Source: Delphinapterus leucas (taxonomy: Eukaryota > Chordata > Mammalia > Artiodactyla > Monodontidae). From it: a stretch of DNA of 64,000 bases. A program made the position numbers and the translations under genes. A model generated the notes under the pieces. The model searched no databases. It was not told the origin of the DNA and saw only the letters and a program-made list of their open reading frames with translations. This document shows, piece by piece, positions 47,700 to 59,540 of this stretch; positions within the stretch are counted from its first letter, which is position 1; every line of letters begins with the position of its first letter. The DNA lies in contig NW_022098036.1 in NCBI RefSeq assembly GCF_002288925.2, positions 44,847,490 to 44,911,489 of the forward strand, read 5' to 3'.

Positions 47700-47873
47700 A
47701 TGGGAGGAAGGAAAGAAAGAGGAAGGGAAGGAGGAAGAAAGAATGATTTGAGAGAGAGAAGAAAAGTAGAAAGACAAAAAAAGAGGGAGGGAGTGAGGGA
47801 GGAAGGAAGGAAGGGGGGAAGGAAGTGGGGGAGGAAGGGCGAGAAAGAGAAAGAAAAAGGAACAGAAAGAGAA
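47700..47873. repeat. Polypurine (GGAA/GAAA)n tract
   Basis: About 170 bp almost free of pyrimidines on the plus strand, with many gaaggaagg and gaaagaaag units. Confidence 0.9.
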
Positions 47874-50800
47874 GCCTCCTCCACTCTCTCCCTGAATAAG
47901 ATCCAGGGAATCTCATCTATGTCCCTATCCTGCAGGAGCAATTGGAGCCCTCATAGGAAAGAGAACAGCAGCTGTTCACCTTCTTTGGTACATTATTCAT
48001 CATGCATTCATTTTGTTTAGATTCATCAGAGTTGAAAGAGCTCAAGATAAAAATATACATTTTTTTTAAATGGCCATTTAAAATATCAAAATATCAAAAC
48101 AATGAAAAATATTTAAAGAGGCTAGAGGCAAGAGGGAGGGCAAGGGGAAAACAGAAAAAGAACAAGAAAGAAACAGCAGTTCCAAGTAAATAGCAACAAA
48201 TACCAGTGTGCCTAAAAATCCTGGAGGCTGCTGCTCCCTGTTAAGCCATGACAGCCTTGTTCCCTGGAGGCTGGGCCAAAAAGGTCGACATAGAAGCCTT
48301 TGTCGCCCTTATTTCCTCCGGATGGACACAGCTTTGGACAGTGGCCATGGATGGCTTTGCTCAAGATCCAGCCCTTTCAGGACCCACCTCCAGCTTACCT
48401 TCCGCAGAAACCTTCCCTCATCGCCCTCTCCCCTCACTGCCCTGCCTCTTCATTCCTGCATTTATGGACTCAAATTTTCTGTTATTATACCCATGTTAAG
48501 TGTTGCCACTCCAGACCTGTGATCATGTTGGCCGTGTGTTCATTGATCTGAAAACTCTGAGGACAAAGGGGCCTCTGACCTGCCTCTTTACCCCCTCGGA
48601 GTCTAGGTGCTGCCTGGTCCACAGAGGGTGTGCAGTGACCTTCCTGTCCCCTTCCCTCCACCTCTCCACGCTCTTCTCCAGTGACAGTGCCAGAAGCCAG
48701 GAGGACCCTGGTTAGCAGATGACCATGCAGGCACGTCTGTCTAATTCTAGCCAAGGGCATGGGGGAAGGGACAGAGCCCAGGGCCCTGTGGCCTCTTCTC
48801 TGAGAGGACGCAGGGCTAAGAATAGGACAGGAGATTAGGGAGGAATTTGAACTGCATTGTTATCTCACAGGAATGGCGTTCATTTGGGAGTGTCTCTTTT
48901 CCAAGCTCTTCCAAGAGCCGCCCCACCTCCTCCCCTGCCCTGTGTCTCTGTAGGGGTGCCCACCACTGTTCTCTCACCACTTCTTTCTCTTCTCTTTCCA
49001 TCTGCTCTTCTCTGCAAACGCCCATCCATTCCCGTTCCCTCCTCCTGTCCCCCGTTCCTCTCCAGCCCCATCCTAATTCCTCATCCCCTTTCTTCCTAAG
49101 TTCCTACCCCTTCACCTATTTTCCCTACTTCTCTGCCTAGATCTGCTTCCTTCCACCAGCTTCCACAAGTCCTTCCCACTTACCTTTCCCCCTGCTTCTG
49201 TCTCCCTCCTGGCCCCTTTGCCCACCACCTCTCCTCACCCCTCACTCTCTCCAGCTTCACGTGCCGGATTTGTTTTCCAGGCTGGTGGCCTCTGACTCCC
49301 CTTTCCTAACACTTTTGGACCAGTGTCTTGTCCACTCCTCCCTCTGTCCTGCTGCTGTGTCCCCTCCCTCAAAGCTGAGCTGGACAAGCACAAGTAGCAG
49401 AGATTGAGGTGGGCTGACAGCCTCTACTCCCCTAACTACTAGAAACCATCAGCACTACACACCAGGCAAAGGGATACCTCTGAGGACGAGACCCAGGCCA
49501 TGCAGGCCATAGGGGATACCTCCCGCAGCCCAGCCAGAGCTATTCTTAGGAACCCAGTACCACAAAAGGGCCTTTTGCTTTGTGTCACACCAACCCCATG
49601 GAGCTGCTCTTGGCAGCCGAGGCTGTAATCTTAGAGACAAGGGGCCCAGACATGGGAGGCTGGGCTGGAAACTGCCCCCTGCCCTGACTTCTCAGAGCAT
49701 AAAGGCTCTGTCCTTGGGGCAAGGTCATCTCCCACCACAATGCACAGACACCCAGCTACACAGCTCTGCTGCTCTTTCTGCAGTCTTGGTCTGTTCACAG
49801 CTGAACCTCAGCTCTGCCATCTCACCCCTTACTCCTCCGCTGTATCTCCTGGTCCCCACGCACCCTTTCCTGGTTCTTCCCCACTCCCAGCAAACCAACT
49901 CCCTTCCCATCTTACTGCCTCCCCATTCTTCCTGCTCAATATGGGTCAGGCTTTTTTTATCTAGTCAGTCCATAGCCCTTTAATAAAGGCTCTTCTTTCC
50001 TTGCTGCAGGTGGGGAAGCTAAGACCCCGGCTCCGGTCTCTTGAGACCTTGAGGACTGTGACCAGCTCTCAATCCCTAGTCTGGTCCATGGATCCGAGGT
50101 GAGCTGGCAGTCAGGTTGCCTGCTGCCCCTGAAAAAGCTCCCCTGGGAGAAAACAGCAGCCAGCTCCCCGGCTCCTTTGTTCCAAATCAGACCCAGGGAG
50201 TTTGCTTAGCACCCCTGCCCCATGACAGGAAGGACCTGCGTGATGTATGTATGTATCTCTTTGTGTTCTTAATCAGTTTCTAATATTTGTGTAGAACTTT
50301 GGGGCATATGTGGCAGAGGACGGGTATCAAAGTCCTGCACTAAAACTCAGGCTTGCAAACCCAGCAACAGGAATGCTGCCCCGCACTGCAGTGCAGGCAG
50401 ATCAGAGAAGAACCGGCCTCCACCTTCCATCCTCTTGGAACACCAGCGAGAGCCCTGCTCCAGGAGACCAGCCGTTCTCCCACGGCGGGTTATGGGTTGG
50501 GACAGGCAGAGGTACCTGGGTCGTCAAACCAGGAACATCATCTTTCCAGGTGCAATAAACATACTCAGGCATAAGGAAGCAGAAGAAGCTGAACCACGGG
50601 TGCTACTCATGTTTCCAGATCACTCCGTAGGGCTAGTCTCTGCCCTCCAGCCCTAGGCTAGTACTTATACCGTGGAACACAGGAGGCCTCAGTCGGTGAG
50701 GGCCACAGGATGACAGCACGGCTGCCCCCGTGCTGTGCTGTGAGCTCCCTGCGTGCATCTCTGGGAATGAGGAGCGAGCCAGCTGAGTCTACTCCCGTTT

Positions 50801-50975
50801 GCAAGCCCACTTTATGGAGGCAGTCACCTCAGCCCTCCAAGTATTCCCAAACCACCCCTCCAGCTGCCCAAAAGAGAGAAGGAATAAGAAACTAGAACCA
50901 GAAAATGTAAAAGGGACTGGAGAACAAAACAAGGGCATCTTTTATCACCCCTTCTTCACAAGTGCAGGACTGCCC
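47874..50975. other. Inter-promoter unique sequence
   Basis: No coding exon recognised. 48.9-49.35 kb is a strongly pyrimidine-rich plus strand, which creates long frames of proline and serine. Confidence 0.4.
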
Positions 50976-50982
50976 GATTTTT

Positions 50983-51188
50983 TTTTTTTTTTTTTTTGCA
51001 GTACACGGGCCTCTCACTGTTGTGGCCTCTCCCGCTGCAGAGCATAGGCTCCGGACACGCAGGCTCAGCACCCACGGCTCACGGGCCCAGCTGCTCCGCG
51101 GCATGTGAGATCCTCCCGGACCAGGGCACAAACCCGTGTCCCCTGCATTGGCAGGCGGACTCTCAACCACTGCGCCACCAGGGAAGCC
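50983..51188 (-). mobile_element. Short CHR-2-like SINE, toothed-whale type
   Basis: About 206 bp with the same body as the 47161 copy. Flanked by a perfect 18 bp duplication caggactgcccgattttt (50965-50982 and 51189-51206). Confidence 0.92.
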
Positions 51189-51239
51189 CAGGACTGCCCG
51201 ATTTTTAAAACAAAGCAAATCGTGTTACTCGGCCCTCTT

Positions 51240-52000
51240 CCCCTTCTAGTTGCTGTCTAATCTCTCAACTCACTGCCAAGCTCCTCAAATGCAGGGGTCA
51301 CACCCACTGCCTCCACTTCCTGGCCACTCATCCTTTTCTTAATACCTTGCTGCAGCCTGGCTCTGCCCTGTGACCGCGGAAGGTGCTTTGCTCCAAGATC
51401 ACCCGAGTTCCTCCTCTCTGCCACCCTGACATTCAGTCTGTCTTTGGCATCTGACACTATGGCCACCTGCTCCTCTTGAAGAACTTCTTCTGGCTTTTAG
51501 GAAACTGCCCTTTTCTCGTGCTCCTCGGTGCTCTTTGAGTCGCCTTCTCCAGGCTCTCCGATCTCATGGCCAATCCCCCGAGGCAGTCAGTCTCATGTAC
51601 CAGCCCTGCCCGCCAGTCCCATTAATTCCAACTTCCTACAGGGATGCAGACCATCTTCGTCAGATGCCCCACTGTGACCTCCAACTCCCCTGAACCAAAC
51701 ACGTTGTCCTCTTCCTGCCCACCTAAGAGCTTGTTCCCTTTTGCTGCTACCCCCATCCTTGCCAACATCGCACAGTCATGAGTCTGCCTTCCTCATCTCC
51801 TGCGTCCAGTCTGTCAGCAAGGCATTTTATTTCTACCTGAGAAATCCTTCCAGCCTCGCCCTTTCCCCTTTGCATCTGCTGGCCCCGCTGTTCTCCTGAC
51901 CTTGATCGTTACCCTACCCTCCTCTCCAATCTCACCGCCTCCAACCTCTTCTCCCTCAAAGTGCCCAGTAATACCTGTGCTGGGCCCTCAAACTCTGCTG
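51240..52000 (+). mobile_element. LINE L2 ORF2-region relic
   Basis: Successive diverged L2-like blocks: ctggcatctgacactatgg-type text near 51440 (tctttggcatctgacactat), gatctcatggccaatccccc and tgcgtccagtctgtcagcaa. Too decayed to translate. Confidence 0.45.
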
Positions 52001-52104
52001 TCATGACATCACAGTGACTGCTCCCAGGTCTACAGAGCTTTAGTCATTCTTCGCTGCCTCTAGGACACTGTCCGTTTTGCTGGTCTGGGACACATGGCAG
52101 AGTC

Positions 52105-52685
52105 AGCAGAAAGCACCCTGGAGTAAGACAGAATGGGGCTTGAATCCCAGCACTACACTTCCTGCTTGATTTTTTTAAAAATAAATTTATTCATTTATTT
52201 ATTTTTGGCTGCGTTGGGTCTTTGTTGCTGCGCGTGGGCTTTCTCTAGTTGTGGCGAGGCGAGCGGGGGCTACTCTTCTTTGCGTTGTGCGGGCTTCTCA
52301 CTGCGGTGCCTTCTCTTGTTGCAGAGCACGGGCTCTAGGCACACGGGCTTCAGTAGTCATGGCACGCGGGCTCAGTAGTTGTGGCTCGCAGGATCTAGAG
52401 TACAGGCTCAGTAGTTGTGGCGCACAGGCTTAGTTGGTCCGCAGCATGTGGTATCTTCCCGAACCAGGGCTTGAACCCATGTCCCCTGCATTAGCAGGCA
52501 GACTCTTAACCACTGCACCACCAGGGAAGTCCCTCTGCTTTATCTTGAACAAACCTCTTAGCTCTCTGGACCCCATTGCTGAACCATAAAATGCAATTTA
52601 ATTGATTGGCAAATGTGAGTGTTAAGGGAGATGATATGCATCAAACACCGGGCATGGTGCTTGGCACAGATAGGCACTCCACGTA
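52105..52685 (+). mobile_element. MIR relic split by a CHR-2 SINE
   Basis: 52105-52168 (ggggcttgaatcccagcacta) and 52534-52685 (gaacaaacctcttagctctc; ggtgcttggcacagataggc) are the two halves of one plus-strand MIR. Confidence 0.7.
52170..52533 (-). mobile_element. CHR-2-type SINE inside a MIR
   Basis: Antisense full-length copy from the (aataaattt)n tail to ccaccagggaagtccc. Confidence 0.92.
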
Positions 52686-55600
52686 TGAACAGCCCTTTCC
52701 CCTCTTCTACAACGTGAGCCCAACTGAAATCTCCAGAGCCCAGAGTCTGGCCAGGCGTATGTCCTCTGAGTCCTTACTACCTCACCACGCCATTCCCCTA
52801 CCATGCCTTTGGTCATGCTGGGATTCCCACTACCTGGACCACATCCCTGCTCCCAGTGCTTCTCAAAGTCCTACCTTCCCTTCAAGCCCCACCTAGAAAC
52901 CTTTGTTCCAGCTCACACTGAACAAGAGCTTCTCTGCCTTGGGGTCGTCCTGGATGTGGACCACACTGTGTAGCACTGAGCCATCCTCACTTGGTTTCCA
53001 GTGTGCTACCTGTGGCTTCCTGATGGGAATGCCTGTGAGTCAGAGGCCATGTGATCTTTTTGTGGCCCCCACAGACCTGGGCATGCAGCAGTCTCAGCAA
53101 GGTGCCTGATTAAGTGACTGACTGGGACCCAGATGGAGGGTGGAAGGAAGAATGATACAGGCTGGCAGCTGGAAGAGTGGCATTCCTGGCGAGTTCATCA
53201 AACACTAATGCTCTGTCTTGAGACTGGCTACAGATACGGCTCTGTCTCTGTACCATAGGTGTTTTGCGGAGATGTATACATACTCATGTATGTGTAAAGT
53301 GTGTAGGCACATGTGCTCATGGCCACTCACCTGAATTTACGGTAGGAGTAGAGGTGGGGAGACAGGCGATGGTACCAGGGAGGCTTGCTTCAGAAAAGGG
53401 GGTCTCTGACTAACAAAAATAGAGAACCCCTTCTCCCCTTGGGGAGGGGCAGCCGATTACTCAACCTCTTGGTTCCTCACTGAGCAATTACCAGCCACTC
53501 CTATTAAATCCCATGGTCTCTCTATATCCTGGGCTGATCCAGGCGTGGCAGCCAGGATACTGCCCCAGGGATGCCTGTGAACAGAGCAGAGGTCCTCGGG
53601 TGGCGGAGCCGGGGACCTGGGCTGGGTCCCCAGCTAGAGCCCAACACAGAGAGAGCAGTGTGCAGGGCTCCAGGTCTAACACCGAAGTGCCCAGATGACT
53701 CCAGGTTGCGGGTTTTCAGTTTGCCCGATTATTTCATAGCACAATACCCTGGCCATTCTCCTTCCGGAGGTTCCTAGGCCCTCTACATGCTAAGTCTGGC
53801 TCAAGCCCAGGGATGGTTAGAACTGCTGAAGGAACCTCGGTCAGTCGCCTCGCTGAGGGCCTCAGTTTTATCTGCACCCCTCCACACCCCAACTCCCATT
53901 CCCTAGGGCCAGCCCAGCTCCATTAGGCAGCTCCACCCAGGATCACTAAGAGCTTCAGGCCTGGACACACACACAAAATCTAACCGACAGTTTGTTCTAA
54001 TGGTCAAGCAGCTTCCACCTCAGGGCCTCTGGTCCCGTCAGGTGTCCTTGGCCAATGTCACCACTTAGTCTGGGTGACTCCTGGTGGGACTCAGCACAGT
54101 GGCCTGTCAGTCATGCAGTGGTGTCTCTCCCGGCCTCAGGGCTGGGTTGTGGGCCTGGACTTGGTCATGCTGCTCCCAAGGGCAGCCACAATCTAGGCGA
54201 AAGAGACCATTGGCCTGCTGGATCTCTGACCTACCTTGGCCCAGACCATCCCCTGAACCAAGTGGACTTAGTGGGACTGAGGGAGATGTGGGGCACAGAA
54301 CCTATGGCAGGGAAACCACCTTACCTGCCTGCAGTCAGGTCTGTGTTCCTAATGCCCAAAGCTGTCGTTTAATATGTCTAGGGACATACGGTGTGTTGGA
54401 ACCTTTATCCGTGCAAAGCTCCAATGGCCTCAACTGCCCGTGACTATCCCCGTGCTACAGATGATGGTACTGACCCAGAGAGGCTCCATGACTCACATCA
54501 ACCACACAGCCGGGAAATGGAGGGGCTGGGCCTCTGTAACCGACTCCAGAGCTTGCCAGGTTGCCCCTCGAATGCTCTCTGAGGCCTCCAGCCTAGATCC
54601 AGACTAGTCACACACACCCCCAAGCCTCTCTTTTAGTGAGTTGTGCCCCTCTAAACACTCCCTGAAGGCAAGATCTACCTTCCCCAGCACCCCAAACTAA
54701 ACTGGGCCAGCCCCATCCCCCCAGGCCCCTCCGTCCAGCTGTCCGCTGTCTATCGGAAAGCAGAGACTGGACAAGGGAGTGGGGGCAGAGCGCAGGGGGT
54801 CAAAGATTTGGAAGCCAGCAGGAAGACAAAAGAATGACAAGAAGGAACAGCTGTTTCTAAAGGGAAACCTGAGACAGGCACAAAGCTCAGGCCCTAAGCC
54901 CAGGCTCGTGTGGAGCCAGGGTAGGGATCCCCCCAAGGTCAGGGACTCTGGGGGCAGGCAGATAGGAGTGCTGGGCCCACTCCAGGGTGGGTCCCCTCTC
55001 CCATGTGCACAAACAACCCGTGCCTCCTTCCTCTTCCTGGGCCAAGACCCCTGCCTCTTTCTACCCCTCTCCTGCTCCCAACCCTTTGGGTTTGGGGGCT
55101 CCTTTCTGATTTCCCTCTTTTCATGCTGAGGTCTCCTCTGACTTGTCCTAGTGCACCCCTCCTCCTCTCATTCCTGGTAGTAATTTTAGCAACTTTTCCT
55201 CTGAACTCCCGCTGGCACGTTCACAGCAAATGGCCCCTGTTTGGGCCTGACACTTGATCAGGGTGGTGACAGAGCCCAGACAAAGCAGTCACAATGCTGG
55301 GGAGGGGAGAGCAGGGGAGACAGATTACCTTCCTTCTACTCCAGGCCTTATTTGGTCTACCTTGGTGAAGCGGCCCTCCCTCGGGCCCCTCTTTATTTAT
55401 AGCATTTCGCTCTGCTCTCCTTTGTCTTGTCTGCTATCACTCCAGTACACTCTGCACTCTCCCCACACACCCGCCACACGAGGGGCCCCTGGCCCCCCGC
55501 TCCTCCCACCACGAACGGGCATGTGAGCAAAGGCACTGGCTCTAACCTCAGGCCTGGATTTCACTTCTACAAACAGTTGAAGAGAGCTGTCTGGAGGAAG

Positions 55601-57600
55601 GATCTTTGTGTTGGTCACTGTTAGATGCTTATTGACCAGAACAATGTCTGGCACATCGCTGTTCCGTAAATACTTGTTGAATGAAGGGATCAGCAAAGCT
55701 GCTCAGTCTTCAAACTGTAGCGAGCTGAAGGAAGAGAATCATGATGGAGTCAAGAGTAGGTGCCGGAGGGCTGGAGAAACAGTGGGGATCTTTAGGACCT
55801 CAGACCCTCCAGTCTGTCTCCAAATCGGGGCACTGGGGCAGAGAGCCTAGAGGCAGACAGGCGAGTGCTATTCTGAAGTGGGGTGTGGAGAACAGTAACA
55901 CCATAATACCTCAAACCCAACGGGAGGGAAACAAAGTACGATCGATTTACTATTACTAACTGTAGAAAAGGCTTTCCAGTTCCACGCCACAGAGGCTGGC
56001 CCATGATGAAGATACTGCCTTTGAAACGGCTCAGCTATCTCCCAAACACTCTTTGTGCGTCTCAATTGCCTGCATCTATGTCTGAGCCCTGGGAAACCAG
56101 GGAGGGGCCGCAGCTTTAGCTTGGAAAGATGGAGGGGTGGATGAAAAGAGATTTTGCCCTTCATCACCAGTCCTGAGGTCCCTACCAGTGGACCTAATCG
56201 CTCAGCACCTGGCAGGGCCTGGTCGAGAACCCCCAGAATTTGATCTGCTGAGCAGGGCCTGTGGGGACTACCCAGCAGCTGCATACCTTGACACTGTGGA
56301 GCTGCGGCTGCATTGGACGCGCAGCCCCTGCGGTTCATGGTCCGCCCCCCACTTGCCTGCTCCCTGCCCCTAATGCTGCTCAGCACCCTCACACTGTGTC
56401 TTGGTTACCAAGCAGCCCTCGCCGAGGCCCCCACCTGGATTGGCCCTACCCTGCTGCACCGCCCCCCCCACCACCTTCAAAGTGTACCTGTGCTGCACCC
56501 CACCCCCCAGCCTGCAGCTCTCCTTCCAAGCAGACAGCTAATCAGACGGAGTAACCCACGTGCTCTGAAGAGCTGTGATTGGGAAGGAGGGGGAATTTCA
56601 AACCAAACCACGCAGTGGTTGCCTGGACACGGAGCCAGCGAAGCTTGCACACCCAGTTGCCGGAGGAGTGGCATCGGCTACGTTCTGTGCTCACAGGCTG
56701 AGCCCCAGCTCCCTTTCCTCCCCTCCTCTGTGGCTTCTCCTCAGGCCCCCAGGGAAGTGGGAGATCTTTCCTGTCCCTCTGCCCAACTTGCCAGAATACC
56801 AATCTCACCAGAGCCGGAGAGATATCACCCCACAGAACACAAGAGGGGTGTGGGCAGGCGCAGCTGTCTTGGTTAGGCATCTCCTTCTAGATCAGGGCAG
56901 CTGTATTATCTATGGCCCTGGGCTAGGGCATTATGTACCTGTGGGCAGAGCTAGGAAAACGGGCAAAAGGCTCCAAACTAGGACCATCAGGCAGCCGGGT
57001 CCTGCCCTCAGCGCACAGTGGGTCCTCGAGTTCTTGGACTCCCAGCCCTCCTTCCCAGGCCTCCCTCCACAGGCTGGGCTCCATCTCCATCTGCTGAGCT
57101 CCTCTCCACTGCCCTTGAATCTTGCTGCCCTGACTGGCTGCGTGACCTTAAAGAAGGCATTTCCTGTCTCCATAAAGTGAAGGACTTGGACCCATCACTA
57201 AGACCTGTCTGGCTCTGAAGCTTGGTGACCTCAACACATTGCCCAGCCATCCAAAGAAATCAGTGCCTGAGCCAGAGTCCCCATCTCTAAGCTCCCTGGT
57301 CGTCGTTCTTGCCATTTGGCTGGGAAACCTCCTTCTAGCTGCCCCCATCTAGCCCCTACCCTGGGCCCAACTCTGCCCTACCCCTCTGCTGCTGACACTC
57401 AGCCCCGTCCCATCTCACAGTTGGATGCAGGACCCAGGCCAAGGAGTAGGAAGGACACTGTGCAAGAGGAACCAGGCTGGTCCTGGGGGCAGGGGCCCTG
57501 GGGGCAGCGGTGTCAGGGGCCAGGAGAGCACGGAGTCGGGGGAGATGGGGAGCAGAGGGCCAGGGCCCTGCCTGCCTGAGGTCATGGTGGTCGTGGTCAG
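52686..57600. other. MYH7 upstream region
   Basis: No coding exon recognised. Diverged MIR pieces lie at about 54440-54560 (minus) and 57120-57215 (plus), and an L2/MIR tail at 55620-55690. A MEF2-type motif lies at 55393-55402. Confidence 0.45.
55393..55402 (-). promoter_or_regulatory. MEF2-type motif upstream of MYH7
   Basis: CTATAAATAA on the minus strand fits YTAWWWWTAR exactly. It lies 2.5 kb upstream of the MYH7 start site. A single motif, so only suggestive. Confidence 0.35.
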
Positions 57601-57614
57601 TTCCCTCTCCTGCC

Positions 57615-57903
57615 AGCTGTGGAATGTGAGGCCTGGCCTGGGAGATATTTTGGCTGTACTTGGAGCCATCCCCGCCCCCTGGAATCAGACCCTGCTCACT
57701 CCATGCCATAACAATGACAACCACTTCCAATTGTTTCCTAGCTGGAGGGGGCGGGGAGGGGAGCACGGTTTGGGAAGGGGGGGGAGCCTGGGGGAAATGC
57801 TTCCAGTGACAACAGTCCTTTCTAAATCTGGCTGGGGACTGGGTGCAGGTGGGGGTGGGGGTGCCCTGCTGCCCCATATATACAGCCCCTGACCAGGTCA
57901 CTT
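57615..57903 (+). promoter_or_regulatory. MYH7: MYH7 proximal promoter
   Basis: In order: MCAT/TEAD site as tggaatg (57620-57626), an A/T-rich gagatattttgg (from 57642), C-rich ccatccccgccccctgg (57666), a second MCAT-like catgcca (57702-57708), an E-box-type caattg (57728-57733) and the TATA box catatata (57875-57882). Two MCAT elements, a C-rich element and a TATA box are the described layout of the mammalian beta-MHC promoter, controlled by TEAD factors in slow and cardiac muscle. The start site is expected near 57905. Confidence 0.85.
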
Positions 57904-57904
57904 C

Positions 57905-57948
57905 CACAGCTCTCTCCTGCACTCTGTCTTCTTTCTTGCTGCTCTCAG
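57905..57948 (+). other. MYH7: MYH7 exon 1 (non-coding)
   Basis: About 44 bp from the TATA-inferred start to the donor ctctcag/gtaagag. The start is inferred, the donor is clear. Confidence 0.75.
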
Positions 57949-58182
57949 GTAAGAGCGTAGAGCTGGGGGCCTTTCTCTGGGAAAAGGGGCCCCAGGTTTC
58001 AGAAGGAGCTCCCTAGGAACAGCAAACTGTATGCAGGGCTTCATGCAGAGTACCAGGTCCGGTCACTGAGCACACATGGGAAGGTCTAAACATGCACGTA
58101 TGTGCCAGGGGAGCGGGGAGCTCCTGTGTTACAGGGGGAGGTGTGTGTATCTGAGCATGTGGGACCGGAATGCACAAGAGGG

Positions 58183-58229
58183 GTGTGTGTGTGTGTGTGT
58201 GTGTGTGCACGCGCGCGCGCACGTGTGTG
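58183..58229. repeat. (GT)n(GC)n alternating tract in MYH7 intron 1
   Basis: About 26 bp of GT followed by cacgcgcgcgcgcacgtgtg. Strictly alternating purine-pyrimidine. Confidence 0.92.
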
Positions 58230-58689
58230 GTGTCTGAATGCATGGTGAGGGAGGCTATGTACCTCACTGCCTAAGACACAGAAATATCAACTGGGAGACA
58301 TGTTTACGATCAGGCCCGAGGACAGGTAGGTCCATCTGGGGGAGGGGCAAGAGGATGGCGGAGGACGATTATTTAGGAAGTGTGCGCATAAATGCTAGGC
58401 TTGCGATGTGTAACTACCCACGTCCATGCACGTGGAGGGGCTCGTGTGCACAACTAGGAGTCGAGCCCACTGCCGTGTGTGTGCCCCCTGCAAAAGTTGT
58501 CCCCAGGCACAGGCACGTGGTGTGGCTATTCCTGTCTTCGTACCCTTGACACTGTACTTGTGCTGTATATATACTGAATGTGCACGTCTGTTGTGGAGAG
58601 CGCTCGGCTGTACCATGGGTCTGTCTACGAGAAGAGACCCACAGCGGCTCCTCTCTGACAGTGTTCACCACAACTGACGATAAAACGGG

Positions 58690-58870
58690 GACAGGAAGGA
58701 TGAGAACTGGCTTTGGAGTCCTGAGACTGGGGTTCAAGTCCTGGCTCCACCACTTATTGTTACATGTTCTTGGACAAGCAAGCCGGTTAACCTAGATTTC
58801 CTCCTCTGTAGAATGGGGTGAGGACTGAGTAGGAGCACGTGCATAAAAGTGCTCTGTAGGCTGTAAAGCC
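58690..58870 (+). mobile_element. MIR relic in MYH7 intron 1
   Basis: Plus-strand MIR: ggggttcaagtcctggctcc, accacttattgttac and cctcctctgtagaatggggt. Confidence 0.7.
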
Positions 58871-59149
58871 CCAAAATGTGACCACTGGTTGTACATCAGG
58901 TGGCTCAAAAAGGCAAGCTTCACTAGATGGGGGTAGGCAAGGGTGGGGCCATCTGCCAGGAGTGAGGAGTGAGGGGCTCATTGAGTTGACATCAGGAACC
59001 TGGGCGGGGAAAGCAAGAGAGAGGACAGGACCAGAGAAGCCACCACCACCGCCCACCCACGTTCATGCCTGAGACGGAGGGAAGATGAAGGGCGGGGCCA
59101 GGGTGAGGCAGGGAAGTAGTCCTCACCAGCCAGCCTTCCTTCTCTCCAG

Positions 59150-59202
59150 GCCCCAGCCAGCTTGAGCCCCTTTCCTCTCGAAGGCACATTCGAGAAGCCA
59201 AG
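59150..59202 (+). other. MYH7: MYH7 exon 2 (non-coding)
   Basis: 53 bp between tctctccag and gtaagg. No ATG. It fits the known two-exon 5' leader of cardiac myosin genes. Confidence 0.75.
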
Positions 59203-59540
59203 GTAAGGAGAGCTGAAGATGGGGGGATCTGGGAAGACACACAACTCTAGTTTCTGCCTTGCCTTGGGAGCATGGCTTGGTGGCCAGGAGTTCTTACCTG
59301 TGACTAGTGAGGGAGCCAGGGAGGGATGAGGCTCAGAGACGGGTACAGTGGGTATAGTTAGCTTCCTGCTCGCAGAAGCCGGGGACACTCCTCCCTCCTC
59401 TAGGAGACCCCCAGCCAGGACAGAAGTTAGCCTCCCCGCTCTGCCCCGACAGGTTTGCTAGGGAGTTCTCAGGCTAGAGGATGAGCTCAAGGAACGAGGG
59501 ACTCTCGGTGACCCCTCCTGAGCCCTGAGCACAGTGCTAG

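Noticed and set aside
9197..52533. Regularly recurring tRNA-like heads as tRNA genes or a CRISPR-like array
   Set aside because: They are dispersed tRNA-derived SINEs with tails and target-site duplications, not tRNA genes; spacing is irregular and there are no uniform spacers.
57316..57922. Overlapping frames of 155-188 codons across the MYH7 promoter
   Set aside because: They cover the TATA box and MCAT elements on both strands; GC-rich promoter DNA, not coding.
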